Assembly (NCBI GenBank): GCA_900550695.1 | Contig: URTF01000005.1 | Coordinates: forward strand, 1-52,695 | Length of the DNA: 52,695 nt | Direction: 5' to 3' | From: an uncultured Ruminococcus sp. | GTDB lineage: Bacteria; Bacillota; Clostridia; Oscillospirales; Ruminococcaceae | Part shown: one piece after another, positions 22,854 through 31,429 of the stretch | How positions within the stretch are numbered: position 1 is the stretch's first letter | How the letters are laid out: every line of letters begins with the position of its first letter | Notes under the pieces: model-generated | Seen by the model: the letters and a program-made list of their open reading frames with translations, nothing else | The model's database searches: none | What the model was told of the DNA's origin: nothing | Position numbers and translations under genes: made by a program

Positions 22854-25565
22854 TTGGCAGACAAGCTTTACTCGGTCGATGATATCATAAACGAATATTC
22901 GGGAAAAGGCGGCTCGGATGACGGCAAAAAGGAAAGTGTTGACGAACTGCTCGAAAATTTCCGAAAAAACGATCCAACCGAAACGGTAACACTGCACAAC
23001 ACGGATATTTTCGGCAAAATAAATGATGAAGCCGCTGAAAAGTCGGAAAAAGCGGCAAAGTCCGAGGGTGCATTCGAGGAAAAGTACGGCAAGCTTTCCG
23101 AAAAGATGAACGAGGTCGCAATGCGTGAGAGCGAAACTCCCGAAAAGGTCGTGAAAGGTCAGGGCAGGGAACGTTCTTTTTCCGAGAAGATAGAAAGCGG
23201 CTTTGATGATGATAAAAAAGCTGAAAAGAGCGATTCACTCTCTCAGCGTTTAAAAAGCAGAAAAAAACAGGAGGAAACGGACGAAGCACCTGCGCCTGCA
23301 CCAAGTGTACAGAAATCCGTTCAGCCAAGTCCATTCGACAAATATGAAGCCATTGCACAGGGCAATGCGGAAGATGACGAAGCGGAGGACAAGGCTTCCG
23401 AAACTATAAAAAAGGGCAAAAGTCTTGACGAGATACTTGATGAATACTCCAAGGAGCGCCCTGCGCAGAAAGCGAAAAAGGAGTTCACGCAGCATCGGAG
23501 CATAACAGAATTTTTCACTCGGAAGATCCCGACAGATGATGCGGGCGGCGAGCTTTCAGACGAGATGCGCCGACTTCGCAGGGAGCGTTTGTCGAGGACT
23601 CAGGGTGTTGCTCCCGTTGAAAGAAAGTCGATATCGGATATCGATTTGAAGCTGGAGGACAAGATACTTCCCGATACCTCGCAGTTCAGGATAGACCCCG
23701 AGGCGGCAAAGCTCGATGCACTCAAAGAACGCAGAAACAAGAAGATAAAGGATTTCGTTCTTGTCGGCGACGAGGAGGACGAGCCTGATGAAGAAACCGA
23801 CGAAAAGGCTATCGAGGATTATGAGGAATACGATGATGCGGCGGCCGTTGTCAGCGACATCGACCGAATAAAGGGAACGCTCACGCTCAGGCTCATCGTG
23901 GTTGCGGTCTGCCTTGCGGTGAGTGCGTATATCTCGCTTGCGAACGACCTCAGCATCTTCCCGATGTTCGATCTTCTCAACAAGAGGACGCAGACGAACA
24001 CATATCTTTTCGTCAATGCGATAATAGGCATACTTGCGGCATTTTCGGCGTATCCCGTTATAAGCTGCGGACTTTCAAAGCTGTTTTCGATGAAAGCCGA
24101 CTGCGACAGTCTGAGTGCCGTTGCGATGGTGACGGGCATTGCGAACTGCGTTATAATGTTCGCAAACAGCAATCTTATCAAGGGCAGCATTGTACATATT
24201 TATCTTACGACGGCGATACTTTCGCTGCTGTTCAACACGATAGGAAAGATGCTTATTGTAATGAGGACAAAGCGGAGCTTCAGCTTCGTTTCGGGCAGCG
24301 GCGACAAATACGCTCTGCTGAAGGTCGGGGACGAAGAAACGGCGCAGAATTTCACGAGGGGAACGCTCCGTGATTTTCCGAGTCTTGTTTCGATGAAAAA
24401 GACGGAGATGCTCCGTGACTTCCTGAAAATTTCTTATGCGCCCGACAGCACGGACAATTTCTGCCGTGTGTTCACGCCGATAATACTTGCGGCGGGAGTG
24501 ATAGTCGGGGTGATCGCAGGCTTCGTGGCTAAGGGCGAATACGGTTCGGCAGGCGCTTATGTCGGCTTCTCGGTATTCACGGGCTGCGTTGCGATATGTT
24601 CGGCTGTTTCGCTGATGCTCGTTGTAAATCTTCCTATGGAGAAAGCTTCAAAGAAGAATTCGGAGCTTCAGGGTGCGCTGCTCGGATATGATGCAGTTGA
24701 AGAATTCGCCGATACGAACAGCGTTCTCATTGATGCTGCACAGCTTTTCCCGCAGGGCAGCGTTACGCTTTCGGCGATAAAGGTCTTTTCCGATACGAGA
24801 ATAGATGAAGCTATCGTTGAGGCGGCGAGCCTTACGAACCAGTCGGGCAGCATATTAAAGAATATGTTTTACGACATCATCGCAGGAAAGACCGAGCTGC
24901 TTGACCCTGTGGAAAGCTACATTTTCGAGGATTCAATGGGACTTTGCGGCTGGATAAACAACAAGCGTGTACTTCTCGGCAGCCGTGAGCTTATGATAAA
25001 TCACAGCATTGAGGAAGTTCCCTCGGCGGCAAAGGAGCAGGAATACACGCGCGGCGGAAGATCGGCGGTATATCTCTCCATCTCGGGTGAGCTTTCGGCG
25101 ATGTTCATTGTTGAGATAAGCCCCTCGCTCGAAGTCAAGAGGGCATTGGGTGAGCTTTCAAAGCAGGGAGTTTATACTATTATAAAAACAGTCGATTCGC
25201 TCATATCGATAAACCTTATATCGGAGCTTTATGGAGTTTCGTCCGAATATTTTAAACTGCTGCCGTTCAGACTTTATGAACAGTATGAAGAAACGGTCGC
25301 TTATGACCCGAAGGTCAGGGCATCGGCGGCTTGCTCGGGAAAATTTGCGGCGCTTTCATCGATAATATGCGGCTGCAAAAACCTCCGTGGGACTATCACT
25401 ACGGGCATTGCGCTTGAGGCGGTATCGGTGCTGCTCGGAATAATGATATGCTTTGCAATGGTGCTTCTCAAATGCTTCGGCGAGCTTTCGGCAACAATGA
25501 CCTGCGCATATAATCTTTGCTTTGCGCTGGTATTCGCTGCATTTCAGTTATTCAGAAAAGTATAA
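22854..25565 (+). CDS. Degenerate P-type-ATPase-like membrane protein with long disordered N-terminus
   Basis: This 903-residue protein starts at a TTG after AGGGGGTG. Residues 1-335 are charged and disordered, opening with LYSVDDIINEY and repeating a similar KSLDEILDEYS at about 189-199. Membrane helices lie near 342-364, 383-405, 418-437, 446-468, 538-559 and 567-592, with two more near 848-900. The layout and several stretches match heavy-metal (P1B) ATPases: NLPMEKA after the sixth helix, then GYDAVEEFADTNSVLID, then MGLCGWINNKRVLLGSRELM of the N-domain. The phosphorylation motif DKTGT is replaced by D627-AAQLF and the TGDN loop by KTVDS (about 778-782). It therefore cannot pump in the usual way. 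A sensor or scaffold role is a guess. Confidence 0.7.
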   Translation: MADKLYSVDDIINEYSGKGGSDDGKKESVDELLENFRKNDPTETVTLHNTDIFGKINDEAAEKSEKAAKSEGAFEEKYGKLSEKMNEVAMRESETPEKVVKGQGRERSFSEKIESGFDDDKKAEKSDSLSQRLKSRKKQEETDEAPAPAPSVQKSVQPSPFDKYEAIAQGNAEDDEAEDKASETIKKGKSLDEILDEYSKERPAQKAKKEFTQHRSITEFFTRKIPTDDAGGELSDEMRRLRRERLSRTQGVAPVERKSISDIDLKLEDKILPDTSQFRIDPEAAKLDALKERRNKKIKDFVLVGDEEDEPDEETDEKAIEDYEEYDDAAAVVSDIDRIKGTLTLRLIVVAVCLAVSAYISLANDLSIFPMFDLLNKRTQTNTYLFVNAIIGILAAFSAYPVISCGLSKLFSMKADCDSLSAVAMVTGIANCVIMFANSNLIKGSIVHIYLTTAILSLLFNTIGKMLIVMRTKRSFSFVSGSGDKYALLKVGDEETAQNFTRGTLRDFPSLVSMKKTEMLRDFLKISYAPDSTDNFCRVFTPIILAAGVIVGVIAGFVAKGEYGSAGAYVGFSVFTGCVAICSAVSLMLVVNLPMEKASKKNSELQGALLGYDAVEEFADTNSVLIDAAQLFPQGSVTLSAIKVFSDTRIDEAIVEAASLTNQSGSILKNMFYDIIAGKTELLDPVESYIFEDSMGLCGWINNKRVLLGSRELMINHSIEEVPSAAKEQEYTRGGRSAVYLSISGELSAMFIVEISPSLEVKRALGELSKQGVYTIIKTVDSLISINLISELYGVSSEYFKLLPFRLYEQYEETVAYDPKVRASAACSGKFAALSSIICGCKNLRGTITTGIALEAVSVLLGIMICFAMVLLKCFGELSATMTCAYNLCFALVFAAFQLFRKV

Positions 25566-25580
25566 TAAAGGGTGAATAAA

Positions 25581-27548
25581 ATGAAAAAAAAGACGATCGG
25601 ATTTGACAAAAGAATACTTTTGTACATTTGTGCGGTAATGGTGATACTGCAGGTGCTTGTTATGGGCGTGGGCTACGGTATTTCCGATAAGATCGTAGGC
25701 GACGAACAGCGTGAAAAGATCGTTGCCGAAATGCAGATCTATGCCAATGGACTTGACAGCTGGATAAAGGACAAGGAAAACGGACTTTATCTTGTCGGAC
25801 AGGCAGTTGCCGATTACGGACTTGACAGAAACGAGACGATGAAGGCTCTCAACGACCGTAAATCACTTGACAGCTCAATAATGGAAAACTATGTATGCTT
25901 CCCTAATGAAGATGTTATTTTTGCTTCCGGTATCGATGTTCCCGAGGGTCTTATCGTGACCGAACGGGATTGGTATAAGGCTGCTGTTGCGGCGGACGGA
26001 AAGATGATCTGCACAGATCCTTATATTGATGCGAACACGGGCAGTCTTGTTGTCACCGTTGCGAAAAGTATTAAAAAGGGATCGGAGCTTTTCTGCGTTG
26101 TCGGTGCAGATGTTACTATTGATGAACTGGTTGCAAAATGCAGCGAGTTCAAGATATATGATAATTCATACACGTTCCTTGTTTCAACAGCGGGCAATTT
26201 TATCGTACACGAAAATGCTGATTTTCTTCCAACTGCCGCAGACGGCGAAGCAAAATTTGTTAATGTTGCCGATGTGCCGCAGTATTCGGGAAAAAATATT
26301 ACAGCGGATTCCGTTGTAAAGATAAAGGATTACAACAACAAAACAGTCATGGTATGCACCTCGCCGCTTTCAAACGGCTGGCAGCTTGGCTACAGCATCA
26401 ATTACAGAGAATATTCAAGTTCCCTCCGTATGCTCAGGATAGTCTACATTGCGATCTTTGTTCCTGCGATACTTGCAGTCATTTTCGTAGGAAGTTTTAT
26501 CCTTAAAAAGTGTCTGAAGCCTGTAAAGAGCATACATAAGGCTATCATCAGCATGGAAAGCGGCGATCTCAGCTATGCTCCCGATTATTTCGGCGATGAT
26601 ATTCTCGGTACGCTCTGTGAAGCGCTTGCAAAGACGAACACGGCGCTCAAAGGCTATGTAAATGATATTTCCGTAAACCTTGAAAATATGGCGAACGGAA
26701 ACTTCAACGTCCGTTTTTCGGCGGATTATGTCGGCGACTTCTCCTCCATAAAGGGTTCGATCGAGGGTATTGCTTCATCTATGCAGAGTGTTATCGATGG
26801 CGTAAGCACTGCTTCTTCGCAGGTAACTATCGGTGCGGACAGCGTTTCCGAAACGGCAACGAGCCTTGCAATGGGTGCAAGCGAGCAGTCGCAGACCGTT
26901 GACGAACTTAACGAAATAATCGAGCATTTTATGACACTCGTTTCGCAGAGTGTTGACAATGCCGATGAGGCAAGAGAGAATTCAAATCAGACGGGCGAAT
27001 GTATCGAAAACAGCAATGCCAGCATGAAAGAGCTTCTCGATTCAATGGAGCAGATCACAGAGATGTCTGCACAGATCGAAAAGATCGTCAAGACTATCGA
27101 TGATATCGCATTCCAGACAAATATCCTTGCACTCAACGCCGCTGTCGAAGCCGCAAGAGCAGGTGCGGCAGGCAAGGGCTTCGCAGTCGTAGCCGATGAG
27201 GTAAGAAACCTCGCATCGAAGTCCGCAGAAGCCGCAAAGGGCACAACGGCACTTATCCAGAACACGACCGAAGCCGTTGCAAAGGGTTCAGCTATCGCAA
27301 ATGCAACTGCCGAATCGCTTGATGCCGTTACTACAAAGTCGAGAGATGTAAACGCCCTCGTTGAGAGCATCTCCAAAGCCTGTGACGAGCAGAGAGCGCA
27401 GATAAGTGTTATCACGGATAAGCTTGGTGCTATTTCGGATATTGCAAGGAAGAACGCCGCAACTGCCGAAGAATCCGCCGCATCGAGCGAAGAACTCAGC
27501 GGTCAGGCAAGAACGCTCGACGATCTTATGGCACAGTTCAGAAATTAA
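25581..27548 (+). CDS. Methyl-accepting chemotaxis protein (second copy, dCache-type)
   Basis: This 655-residue chemoreceptor has an N-terminal helix (about 14-36), a double-Cache extracytoplasmic domain (TERDWYKAAVAADGK, then TDPYIDANTGSLVVTVA, a typical Cache pocket pattern), a second helix (about 280-305), a HAMP region and a signalling domain with a hairpin tip nearly identical to that of the receptor at 11261 (DIAFQTNILALNAAVEAARA). The Cache domains differ between the two, so ligands probably differ. The ATG at 25581 follows AAGGGTG; a GTG three codons up is less likely. It is last in the rlmB operon, 15 bp after the pseudo-ATPase gene, which suggests joint expression. Confidence 0.93.
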   Translation: MKKKTIGFDKRILLYICAVMVILQVLVMGVGYGISDKIVGDEQREKIVAEMQIYANGLDSWIKDKENGLYLVGQAVADYGLDRNETMKALNDRKSLDSSIMENYVCFPNEDVIFASGIDVPEGLIVTERDWYKAAVAADGKMICTDPYIDANTGSLVVTVAKSIKKGSELFCVVGADVTIDELVAKCSEFKIYDNSYTFLVSTAGNFIVHENADFLPTAADGEAKFVNVADVPQYSGKNITADSVVKIKDYNNKTVMVCTSPLSNGWQLGYSINYREYSSSLRMLRIVYIAIFVPAILAVIFVGSFILKKCLKPVKSIHKAIISMESGDLSYAPDYFGDDILGTLCEALAKTNTALKGYVNDISVNLENMANGNFNVRFSADYVGDFSSIKGSIEGIASSMQSVIDGVSTASSQVTIGADSVSETATSLAMGASEQSQTVDELNEIIEHFMTLVSQSVDNADEARENSNQTGECIENSNASMKELLDSMEQITEMSAQIEKIVKTIDDIAFQTNILALNAAVEAARAGAAGKGFAVVADEVRNLASKSAEAAKGTTALIQNTTEAVAKGSAIANATAESLDAVTTKSRDVNALVESISKACDEQRAQISVITDKLGAISDIARKNAATAEESAASSEELSGQARTLDDLMAQFRN

Positions 27549-27604
27549 AGCTTAGAAATTTTTTCTAAGGGCAGTTCATATATAATAGTATATTTTTACA
27601 GCAT

Positions 27605-27641
27605 AAAACCGCCGCAGTTCATAGTGAACTGCGGCGGTTTT
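27605..27641. terminator. Very strong bidirectional terminator
   Basis: Perfect 17-nt arms (AAAACCGCCGCAGTTCA at 27605-27621, complement at 27625-27641) with loop TAG. There are Ts on the 3' side in either direction. Confidence 0.92.
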
Positions 27642-27654
27642 GCATCACCTATTA

Positions 27655-28028
27655 TGATGTTGAACAATGGTGTCTGACTTTGATGTTTGTTATTGTGTCA
27701 ATATGTATTGTCGTTCGTGATGTCTTTGCCTGCTGTCGTAAATTCTGTCGGAACGTGATGTTTTGCTAAGATGTCATAACATGATGTCGAAACTTGTTGT
27801 TTTATACTAAACACCATTTAAAATTTGGAAAAAATCAAGCCGATAATCTCGCATATATAGGATTTCGGCGCAGATTTTTTCCTGTATTTTATTGGTGTTT
27901 AGTATTACTGAGGTGTCATAGCGTGGTGTCAAATCAATTGTTACTCATGATGTTTTTTCGTGCTGTCAGGATCAAATGTCGGATAAAAATGTCATTCCTG
28001 CTGTCTATCGTGATGTCATTTATTTGTT
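27655..28028. repeat. Degenerate heptamer array, 12-13 bp period
   Basis: This non-coding block carries about 22 units of a TGATGTC-like heptamer with variable 5-6 bp spacers. The TGTC or TGTT core starts at 27658, 27671, 27684, 27696, 27709, 27721, 27734, 27746, 27759, 27772, 27785 and 27798, then after the MITE at 27914, 27927, 27939, 27951, 27964, 27977, 27990, 28002, 28014 and 28025. Steps are 12 or 13 bp, with one of 11. The period is not a multiple of three, so it is not coding. Spacers show no similarity to each other. Confidence 0.8.
27803..27905. mobile_element. MITE copy 2, inside the heptamer array
   Basis: The 103-bp element starts TATACTAAACACCA and ends TGGTGTTTAGTAT. It matches the reverse complement of copy 1 (21560-21679) over its length apart from an internal gap. 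It separates the last left unit of the heptamer array from the first right unit. Confidence 0.8.
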
Positions 28029-28044
28029 TAATTAAACACTTGGA

Positions 28045-28542
28045 TCATTCCTCGGTCTTGTCGGTGTCGATAACTTCGCCTTCAAGTACCTCGGGTTTTT
28101 CCTCTGCTGCTTCGGCAGCTTCGGAGCTTGCTGTTTCGGTCTGCTCTGTTTCCCCGGCAGGCTCTTCCTCCTTGGGAGGCTCGGGCTTTACGAGCTTTGC
28201 GCCGCAGTGGCCGCAGTATGAATTGTCGATAGGACATTCAGCGCCGCACTCTACGCATTTTACTGCGCCCTTGAGGGAGAGAAGCTGTGCTTTCATCTCA
28301 TCGATAGCGTTGAGAGCCGCTGTAGTATCGTTGATCGTTTCGGCGATATCCTCATCGGGAGCGTCCTTATACTTATTATAATAGAACTCGCCGATAGCGG
28401 AATAATTGGAGCGGACAACGCCCTCTTTGGAGAGGATCTTGCTGTTAAGTCTTGCGGTTTCGCCTACAAGCTTTGTTTTTTCGCTGACTACTTTACCTGT
28501 TTCGCTGATAGTTTTGCTGATTTTTTCGATTACATCGTTCAT
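28045..28542 (-). CDS. Zinc-ribbon protein with coiled-coil N-terminus
   Basis: This 165-residue cytoplasmic protein has an N-terminal helical part (about 1-85, VIEKISKTISETGKVVSEKT), a double-Cys zinc ribbon (CVECGAECPIDNSYCGHCGA, about 99-118) and an acidic, Glu/Pro-rich tail (KPEPPKEEEPAGE to the end). Similar zinc-ribbon proteins are common in Firmicutes and have no defined role. The ATG at 28542 follows AGGAGG; the frame is open 46 codons further up, but that part is leader. It is driven by the palindromic promoter at 28640-28680, and the heptamer array begins just past its stop. Confidence 0.8.
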   Translation of the reverse strand: MNDVIEKISKTISETGKVVSEKTKLVGETARLNSKILSKEGVVRSNYSAIGEFYYNKYKDAPDEDIAETINDTTAALNAIDEMKAQLLSLKGAVKCVECGAECPIDNSYCGHCGAKLVKPEPPKEEEPAGETEQTETASSEAAEAAEEKPEVLEGEVIDTDKTEE

Positions 28543-28566
28543 TATGTTTTCCTCCTGTCTAAAGTA

Positions 28567-28577
28567 GGTGTTTAGTG
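28567..28577. repeat. Isolated MITE-like end
   Basis: GGTGTTTAGTG just before the zinc-ribbon gene resembles the right end TGGTGTTTAGTA of the MITE copies. No second end is close by. It may be a remnant or chance. Confidence 0.3.
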
Positions 28578-28639
28578 TTAAAGACGATCGGCGATCCTTG
28601 ACATTGCCTATCTCTTTAACACGGAAATATTTATCTTGC

Positions 28640-28680
28640 TTGACATTTAATATTATACAGCATATAATATTAAATGTCAA
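28640..28680. promoter_or_regulatory. Perfectly palindromic two-way consensus promoter
   Basis: Two 18-nt arms (28640-28657 and 28663-28680) are exact complements around CAGCA. On the plus strand TTGACA (28640-28645), 17 bp, TATAAT (28663-28668). On the minus strand TTGACA (28680-28675), 17 bp, TATAAT (28657-28652). The minus direction serves the zinc-ribbon gene. The plus direction points antisense into the nucleoside phosphorylase gene, whose stop codon (28670-28672) lies inside the palindrome. Confidence 0.8.
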
Positions 28681-29986
28681 TACCTTTTATAACTTTTTTT
28701 ATAATTTTTTTCGTTTCTTTGGAAAGTGACGGTTCTATGCGGAAAATCGAGCGAAATTCCTCGCCGAGCCCGTCCAAATCACACTCGGTCGAGGTATAAA
28801 GCGTTCCGAGCCGCTCGCCCTTACGCACAAAGCCGCCGACTTTCTTATCAAATATTATGCCTGCGGTCGGGTCGATAGAAGCTTCTTTGGATTTTCTGCC
28901 TGCGCCGAGTTTGAGGGATATCATTCCCGTTTTCTCGCAGGAAATTTTGTTTATAAAGCCGTCTTTGTCCGAGAATACTTCAAGTGTGTGCGAAGCTTTG
29001 CCGAAAAGCGAATAGTCCTCGGTAACTTTCGGGTCGCCGCCCTGTGCGGAGATCATTCTGCGGAGCGTTTCAAGCGCTTTTCCCGAGGTGAGGGCGTTTT
29101 CAGCCATAGCGAAGCACTCCTCAAAGCTGCCCTTGCCTGCAAGTCGGAGCATTTCCGCTGCGAGGGTGAGTGAAACTTTGCGCAGGTCGGCAGGTGCGTT
29201 GCCTTTGAGCGCTTCAATAGCTTCGATGACCTCGAGCGAGTTTCCGACAGCCATTCCGAGCGGCTGATCCATATCCGTGAGGACAGCGGAGCATTTTCTT
29301 CCTGCGAGAGTTCCTACGCTGACCATTGCACGGGCGAGCCTTTCTGCGTCCTCTTCGGTCTTCATAAATGCGCCGTCGCCGACCTTTACATCGAGGACGA
29401 TGCCGTCTGCGCCCGTGGCAAGCTTTTTGCTCATGATAGACGAGCATATAAGCGGTATGCTGTCAACGGTCGCTGTGGCATTTCGCAGGGCGTAAAGCTT
29501 TTTATCCGCAGGGACGAGCGAACCCGTCTGACCTGCAACTGCGAAACCGACTTTTTTTACACATTCTATAAAATCATCATAGGAAAGTGAGGTTCTGAAT
29601 CCGGGAATAGCTTCAAGCTTATCGATAGTTCCGCCTGTGTGTCCAAGACCTCTGCCCGACATTTTGGGGACATATATTCCGCAGCTGGCTGCGACAGGGG
29701 CGGTTATGAGCGTTGTTTTGTCGCCGACTCCGCCCGTGCTGTGCTTATCGGCGCAGAATTTATCAAGGTTCGGTTTGAACATATCTCCCGAGCTTGCCAT
29801 ATCCATTGTCAGCTCGGTTGTTTCTTTGTCCGATAAAGAAGAAAAGCATACCGCCATGAGCAATGCCGAAGCCTGATAATCGGGAATGTCGCCGGAAACA
29901 TATCCGGCAACAAACCATTTGATCTCTTCGGCAGAAAGCTCTGCGCCATGCTTTTTCTTTTCTATCAATTCATACATTGTGATCAT
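28670..29986 (-). CDS. pdp: Pyrimidine-nucleoside (thymidine) phosphorylase
   Basis: This 438-residue cytoplasmic enzyme splits uridine, deoxyuridine or thymidine with phosphate into base and (deoxy)ribose-1-phosphate. Family motifs are DKHSTGGVGDKTTL (phosphate site, about 80-93) and SGRGLGHTGGTIDKLE (signature, about 109-124). The C-terminal PYNP domain with ASIDPTAGIIF follows. Length fits the family. Its ATG at 29986 overlaps the SpoIID stop (ATGA), so it is translated after that gene. It could equally be called deoA; substrate preference cannot be read here. A nucleoside-salvage gene at the end of a sortase cluster is an odd partnership. Confidence 0.93.
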   Translation of the reverse strand: MITMYELIEKKKHGAELSAEEIKWFVAGYVSGDIPDYQASALLMAVCFSSLSDKETTELTMDMASSGDMFKPNLDKFCADKHSTGGVGDKTTLITAPVAASCGIYVPKMSGRGLGHTGGTIDKLEAIPGFRTSLSYDDFIECVKKVGFAVAGQTGSLVPADKKLYALRNATATVDSIPLICSSIMSKKLATGADGIVLDVKVGDGAFMKTEEDAERLARAMVSVGTLAGRKCSAVLTDMDQPLGMAVGNSLEVIEAIEALKGNAPADLRKVSLTLAAEMLRLAGKGSFEECFAMAENALTSGKALETLRRMISAQGGDPKVTEDYSLFGKASHTLEVFSDKDGFINKISCEKTGMISLKLGAGRKSKEASIDPTAGIIFDKKVGGFVRKGERLGTLYTSTECDLDGLGEEFRSIFRIEPSLSKETKKIIKKVIKGIDI

Positions 29987-31410
29987 AACACATCAATCCC
30001 CGTATAGTAATATTTCAAGATCTGATCGTATGAATAGCCAAGCTTTGCGAGGTAATTTGCGCCATTCTGGCTCATTCCTACGCCGTGACCCCAGCCGTAT
30101 GTTGTGAAGATGAAATATCCGTCCGAATAGGAAATATCGAAGCTTGCACTTTTGAGATTGTATGAAAGAACGCTTTCCCGTAATTTGCGTCCGGTAATTG
30201 TCACCTGTCCGTCAACGTCAACGGTCGAAACATAGTTGCCGTCGATATGACCCGTAACGGTGAGCCATTTTTCGGGGTTATCCGAAAGTGTGATGCCGAG
30301 GTAGCGTTCGAGCGAGGAACGTATCTCGCTTTCGGAGAATTTTGTCTGCTTGCCGTAGTTGGGGTCGCCGTCCGCATCGAAAGGACATTCAACGCTGACG
30401 AGGTAGGGAAGACTTCCGCCCCATACGTTTACGGAAGAAGCCGTATATCCCGAGGACGATGCCATATAGACTGTCTGTGCGACCTTGCCGTTGTAGTAGC
30501 AGCACTTTCCCCAGACGGAGGAAACAAGGTCAACGATGCGCTGCGGAGGGTTGCCCTTTACGAGGACAGTCGGGGTAAGTCCGTTCACGTTGTGATACTT
30601 GACGTAGGAATACGCTGCGACAGCCTGAGCTTTGATAGCCTCATCGCTGAAAGAGGTGGAAATTTCGTTGTTGACGATCCTGCAAATAAGGTCGAAAGCA
30701 TCGTCGGTATGTACAGAGCCGCCGTATTTTGCGGTGAAAACTTCACTGCCGTTTGTGTCAAAGGTCGATGAATCACTGCTGCTTTCCGTTGTGAGGAAGG
30801 TCGGAGTCGTTTCTACGTTGTCATCGAGTGTTACGACAACAACATCAGTTACGGAAACGGAGGGGATATCCGCAAGGATCTCGGAGGCGCTCACGGAGCT
30901 GCCGTCAGTGGGATCGGGGTCATCATCGATGATAAGATCGTCGTTGTCCTCCTCATCATCGTAATCCTGTTGATCCTCCATAAGGTCATCGGTCGGGTCA
31001 TCGTCTGTGCCGAGTTCCGAGAGGTTGTTGCCCTGCTTATTATCGTCGGCGAAAACTTCTTTATTCGAAGCGGTGTTTTTGTTTTCGTTGGTATCGCCGA
31101 TTTCCTCCGCATGACCTGACGGAAGACTTATCGGAGCTTCACTTTCATCGTCAAAGCTCGGGGGAACGGTCGTAACAGCCTCATGCTTAGTGACGATATC
31201 GGAATAGTCCATTCCTGAGTATTCCGAAACTGCTGCGGAGGTCGCTTCGCCAATGTCTTCTCCCGTATCTGCGTCCGTTTCGGTCGAATAGTAGAAGTCC
31301 ATTGAGATCGGCTCTTCATCGACATCTTCGACAAGGCAGAAAGCAAAGGTATAGAATCCTGCGACCAGCAGCAAAGATGCGATGCCGCTCAAAACTGTAC
31401 TTTTTTTCAT
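29983..31410 (-). CDS. SpoIID/LytB-domain protein with acidic linker
   Basis: This 475-residue protein has an N-terminal signal anchor (TVLSGIASLLLVAGFYTFAF). A long acidic, Ser/Thr/Asp-rich spacer follows (about 30-220, for example DDEEDNDDLIIDDDPDP). The SpoIID domain (about 225-475) has VNNEISTSFSDEAIKAQAVA and YGWGHGVGMSQNGANYLAKL. In Bacillus, SpoIID is a lytic transglycosylase that cuts denuded glycan during engulfment. Here, behind four sortases, a role in wall remodelling for surface-protein attachment is plausible but inferred. It starts 19 bp after the last sortase gene and overlaps the phosphorylase gene by 4 bp. Confidence 0.88.
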   Translation of the reverse strand: MKKSTVLSGIASLLLVAGFYTFAFCLVEDVDEEPISMDFYYSTETDADTGEDIGEATSAAVSEYSGMDYSDIVTKHEAVTTVPPSFDDESEAPISLPSGHAEEIGDTNENKNTASNKEVFADDNKQGNNLSELGTDDDPTDDLMEDQQDYDDEEDNDDLIIDDDPDPTDGSSVSASEILADIPSVSVTDVVVVTLDDNVETTPTFLTTESSSDSSTFDTNGSEVFTAKYGGSVHTDDAFDLICRIVNNEISTSFSDEAIKAQAVAAYSYVKYHNVNGLTPTVLVKGNPPQRIVDLVSSVWGKCCYYNGKVAQTVYMASSSGYTASSVNVWGGSLPYLVSVECPFDADGDPNYGKQTKFSESEIRSSLERYLGITLSDNPEKWLTVTGHIDGNYVSTVDVDGQVTITGRKLRESVLSYNLKSASFDISYSDGYFIFTTYGWGHGVGMSQNGANYLAKLGYSYDQILKYYYTGIDVL

Positions 31411-31429
31411 AGTGATTTCCTTTCAGATC

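Noticed and set aside
27655..28028. CRISPR-like array
   Set aside because: Repeats are 7 bp and degenerate with 5-6 bp spacers, far too short for a CRISPR, and there are no cas genes in the window.
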